Part shown: positions 62,958 through 64,000 of the stretch, piece after piece | Layout: each line of letters begins with the position of its first letter | Position numbering within the stretch: the first letter of the stretch is position 1 | Assembly (NCBI RefSeq): GCF_014646255.1 | Contig: NZ_BMNC01000017.1 | Span: 1-64,000, forward strand | From: Lentzea pudingi | GTDB lineage: Bacteria > Actinomycetota > Actinomycetes > Mycobacteriales > Pseudonocardiaceae | DNA length: 64,000 nucleotides | Reading direction: 5' to 3' | Program-made: the position numbers and the translations under genes | The notes under the pieces: generated by a model | Told to the model about the DNA's origin: nothing | The model's database searches: none | What the model saw: the letters and a program-made list of their open reading frames with translations, nothing else

Positions 62958-64000
62958 CCAGAACAGTCGTCACGCGCGTGAAGGACCGCGCCGAGCACAC
63001 GCCAAGCCAGATCGCGTTGCGCGCCAAGGACTTCGGCATCTGGCAGGAGGTCACCTGGGCCGGCTACTGGGCGAACGTCGAACTGGTCGGGCACGCGTTG
63101 CTCGCACTAGGCCTGAAGCCGGGCGAACGGGTGGCGATCCACTCCGAGAACCGGCGCGAATGGCTCTACGCCGACCTCGGCATCGTCGCCGCCCAGGGCA
63201 TCACGGTCGGCCTCTACCCGACGAACCCCGCGTCCGAGGTCGCCTACCTCCTGTCCCACTCCGGCACGCGGATCCTCGTCGCCGAGGACCAGGAACAGGT
63301 CGACAAGGCGTTGCTGGTGCTGGAGGACACCCCCGACCTGGAGTGGATCGTCTACCTCGAGCCCCGCGGCATCAAGGGCCGCTACGACAACCCGAAACTG
63401 CTGGCCTGGGACGACTTCCTGGCGCTGGGCGCCCGGCACCGCGAGTCGTTCCCGGACGAGCTCGCGCGACGCATGGCGGCCACCCGGCCCGAGGACGTCA
63501 TGACGTTGATCTACACGTCCGGCACGACCGGTCCGCCCAAGGGCGCGATGCTGACCGTGGCGAACGTCGAGTTCGCCGTCGACGTGCTGGTGGAGGGCGG
63601 CGGTTTCACCTCGCCACCGCCGTCCTCCTCCGACGTCACGTTGTCCTACCTGCCGTTGTGCCACGTCGCCGAACGGATCTTCACGACGTGGTTCAGCGCG
63701 GCCAGCGGGGTGCAGGTGCACTTCGCCGAGTCGATCGAGACGGTGCAGGCGAACCTGCGCGAGGTGCAGCCGACGATCCTGTTCGGCGTGCCCCGCATCT
63801 GGGAGAAGGTGCTGGCGGGCGTCAAGATCGGGGTGTCGTCCGCGTCCTGGACCAAGCGCACCACCACCGGGTTCTGGCTCGAGCGTGCCGAGACCATCGG
63901 TGAAACGCTCGTGCGGACCGGTGGCAAGCACACCGGGCAGAGCCGCGTGCTGTACGCGCTGGGCTGGCTGTTCTGCTTCCGCGCGCTGAAAGCCCGCATC
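62954..64000 (+). CDS. long-chain acyl-CoA synthetase-like AMP-binding enzyme (partial)
   Basis: The first 349 residues are visible and there is no stop before the window end. AMP-binding motifs are VMTLIYTSGTTGPPKGAMLT and LSYLPLCHVAERIFTTWFSA, with WEKVLAG after FGVPRI, as in FadD/AAE-type long-chain acyl-CoA synthetases. It overlaps the LivG-like gene by 4 bp, so transport ATPases and ligase are co-translated. A plausible role is activation of an imported carboxylic acid. The start ATG is set by that overlap. Confidence 0.9.
   Translation, partial: MTRTVVTRVKDRAEHTPSQIALRAKDFGIWQEVTWAGYWANVELVGHALLALGLKPGERVAIHSENRREWLYADLGIVAAQGITVGLYPTNPASEVAYLLSHSGTRILVAEDQEQVDKALLVLEDTPDLEWIVYLEPRGIKGRYDNPKLLAWDDFLALGARHRESFPDELARRMAATRPEDVMTLIYTSGTTGPPKGAMLTVANVEFAVDVLVEGGGFTSPPPSSSDVTLSYLPLCHVAERIFTTWFSAASGVQVHFAESIETVQANLREVQPTILFGVPRIWEKVLAGVKIGVSSASWTKRTTTGFWLERAETIGETLVRTGGKHTGQSRVLYALGWLFCFRALKARI

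Overview
The window comes from a high-GC (roughly 70 %) actinomycete chromosome. GTG and TTG starts are frequent, stop and start codons often overlap by 4 bp (ATGA/GTGA), and third positions are almost all G or C. Gene order from about 0.3 to 22 kb follows the conserved actinobacterial block known in Mycobacterium tuberculosis as Rv1691-Rv1711: TPR protein, HAD phosphatase, small ORF, tlyA, nadK, recN, steA, steB/mctB, pyrG, Nudix, xerD, parA, scpA, scpB, rluB. A conservon, a snapalysin, several nSTAND1-WD40 proteins and a SAV2177/DUF574-type methyltransferase point to a filamentous member of the Pseudonocardiaceae (Lentzea/Saccharothrix/Lechevalieria-like). That placement is inference from gene content, not from a database search.

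Layout. 1-322: the 3' end of a 23S rRNA, a 5S rRNA and a terminator. 349-22148: the housekeeping block above. It is led by a TPR protein that has gained a very long Arg/Gly/Asp-rich disordered region, and it is interrupted by four small coupled membrane-protein genes between recN and steA, an SMI1/KNR4 gene, a DUF2752/TM2 pair sharing a palindromic terminator, and ald. 22269-30757: three tandem paralogues with HTH, nSTAND1 NTPase, membrane segment and WD40-like repeats. The third has lost its Walker A lysine. 30839-36535: a NitT/TauT-type ABC importer (two permeases, an ATPase and a separate lipoprotein binding protein) that encloses an IniB-like Asp/Val-repeat gene and a 4-hydroxybenzoate hydroxylase. 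36754-40572: a conservon-like signalling operon (kinase-like CvnA, roadblock CvnB, GTPase CvnD) with no CvnC. 40896-44099: secreted snapalysin and a coupled methyltransferase/GGDEF pair.

44198-49156 is the most system-like part. A subtilase (S8), an ECF-type sigma factor and a small conserved protein lie on the minus strand, diverging from a TPR-CHAT (caspase-like) protein on the plus strand. All catalytic residues of both proteases are visible, and neither protein has a signal peptide. This looks like an intracellular sensor-protease-transcription module.

49166-56678 holds assorted genes: an FAD oxidase, YggT, TfoX-N, a secreted M6 metalloprotease, a cytosine deaminase-like enzyme, a miniature SDR, a pentapeptide-type membrane protein and a STAS protein. 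56699-61213 looks like a general-stress cluster: a YbdK ligase coupled to a heme-oxygenase-like protein, topoisomerase IB, and an SRPBCC-sigma(B/F)-DUF4383 operon. Two sites match the SigB/SigF promoter consensus (GNNT-N14-16-GGGTAY), one before each minus-strand operon, which suggests autoregulation. 61369-64000 is an operon of two branched-chain-type ABC ATPases and an acyl-CoA synthetase that runs off the window end. I found no tRNA, CRISPR array, insertion sequence or prophage gene.
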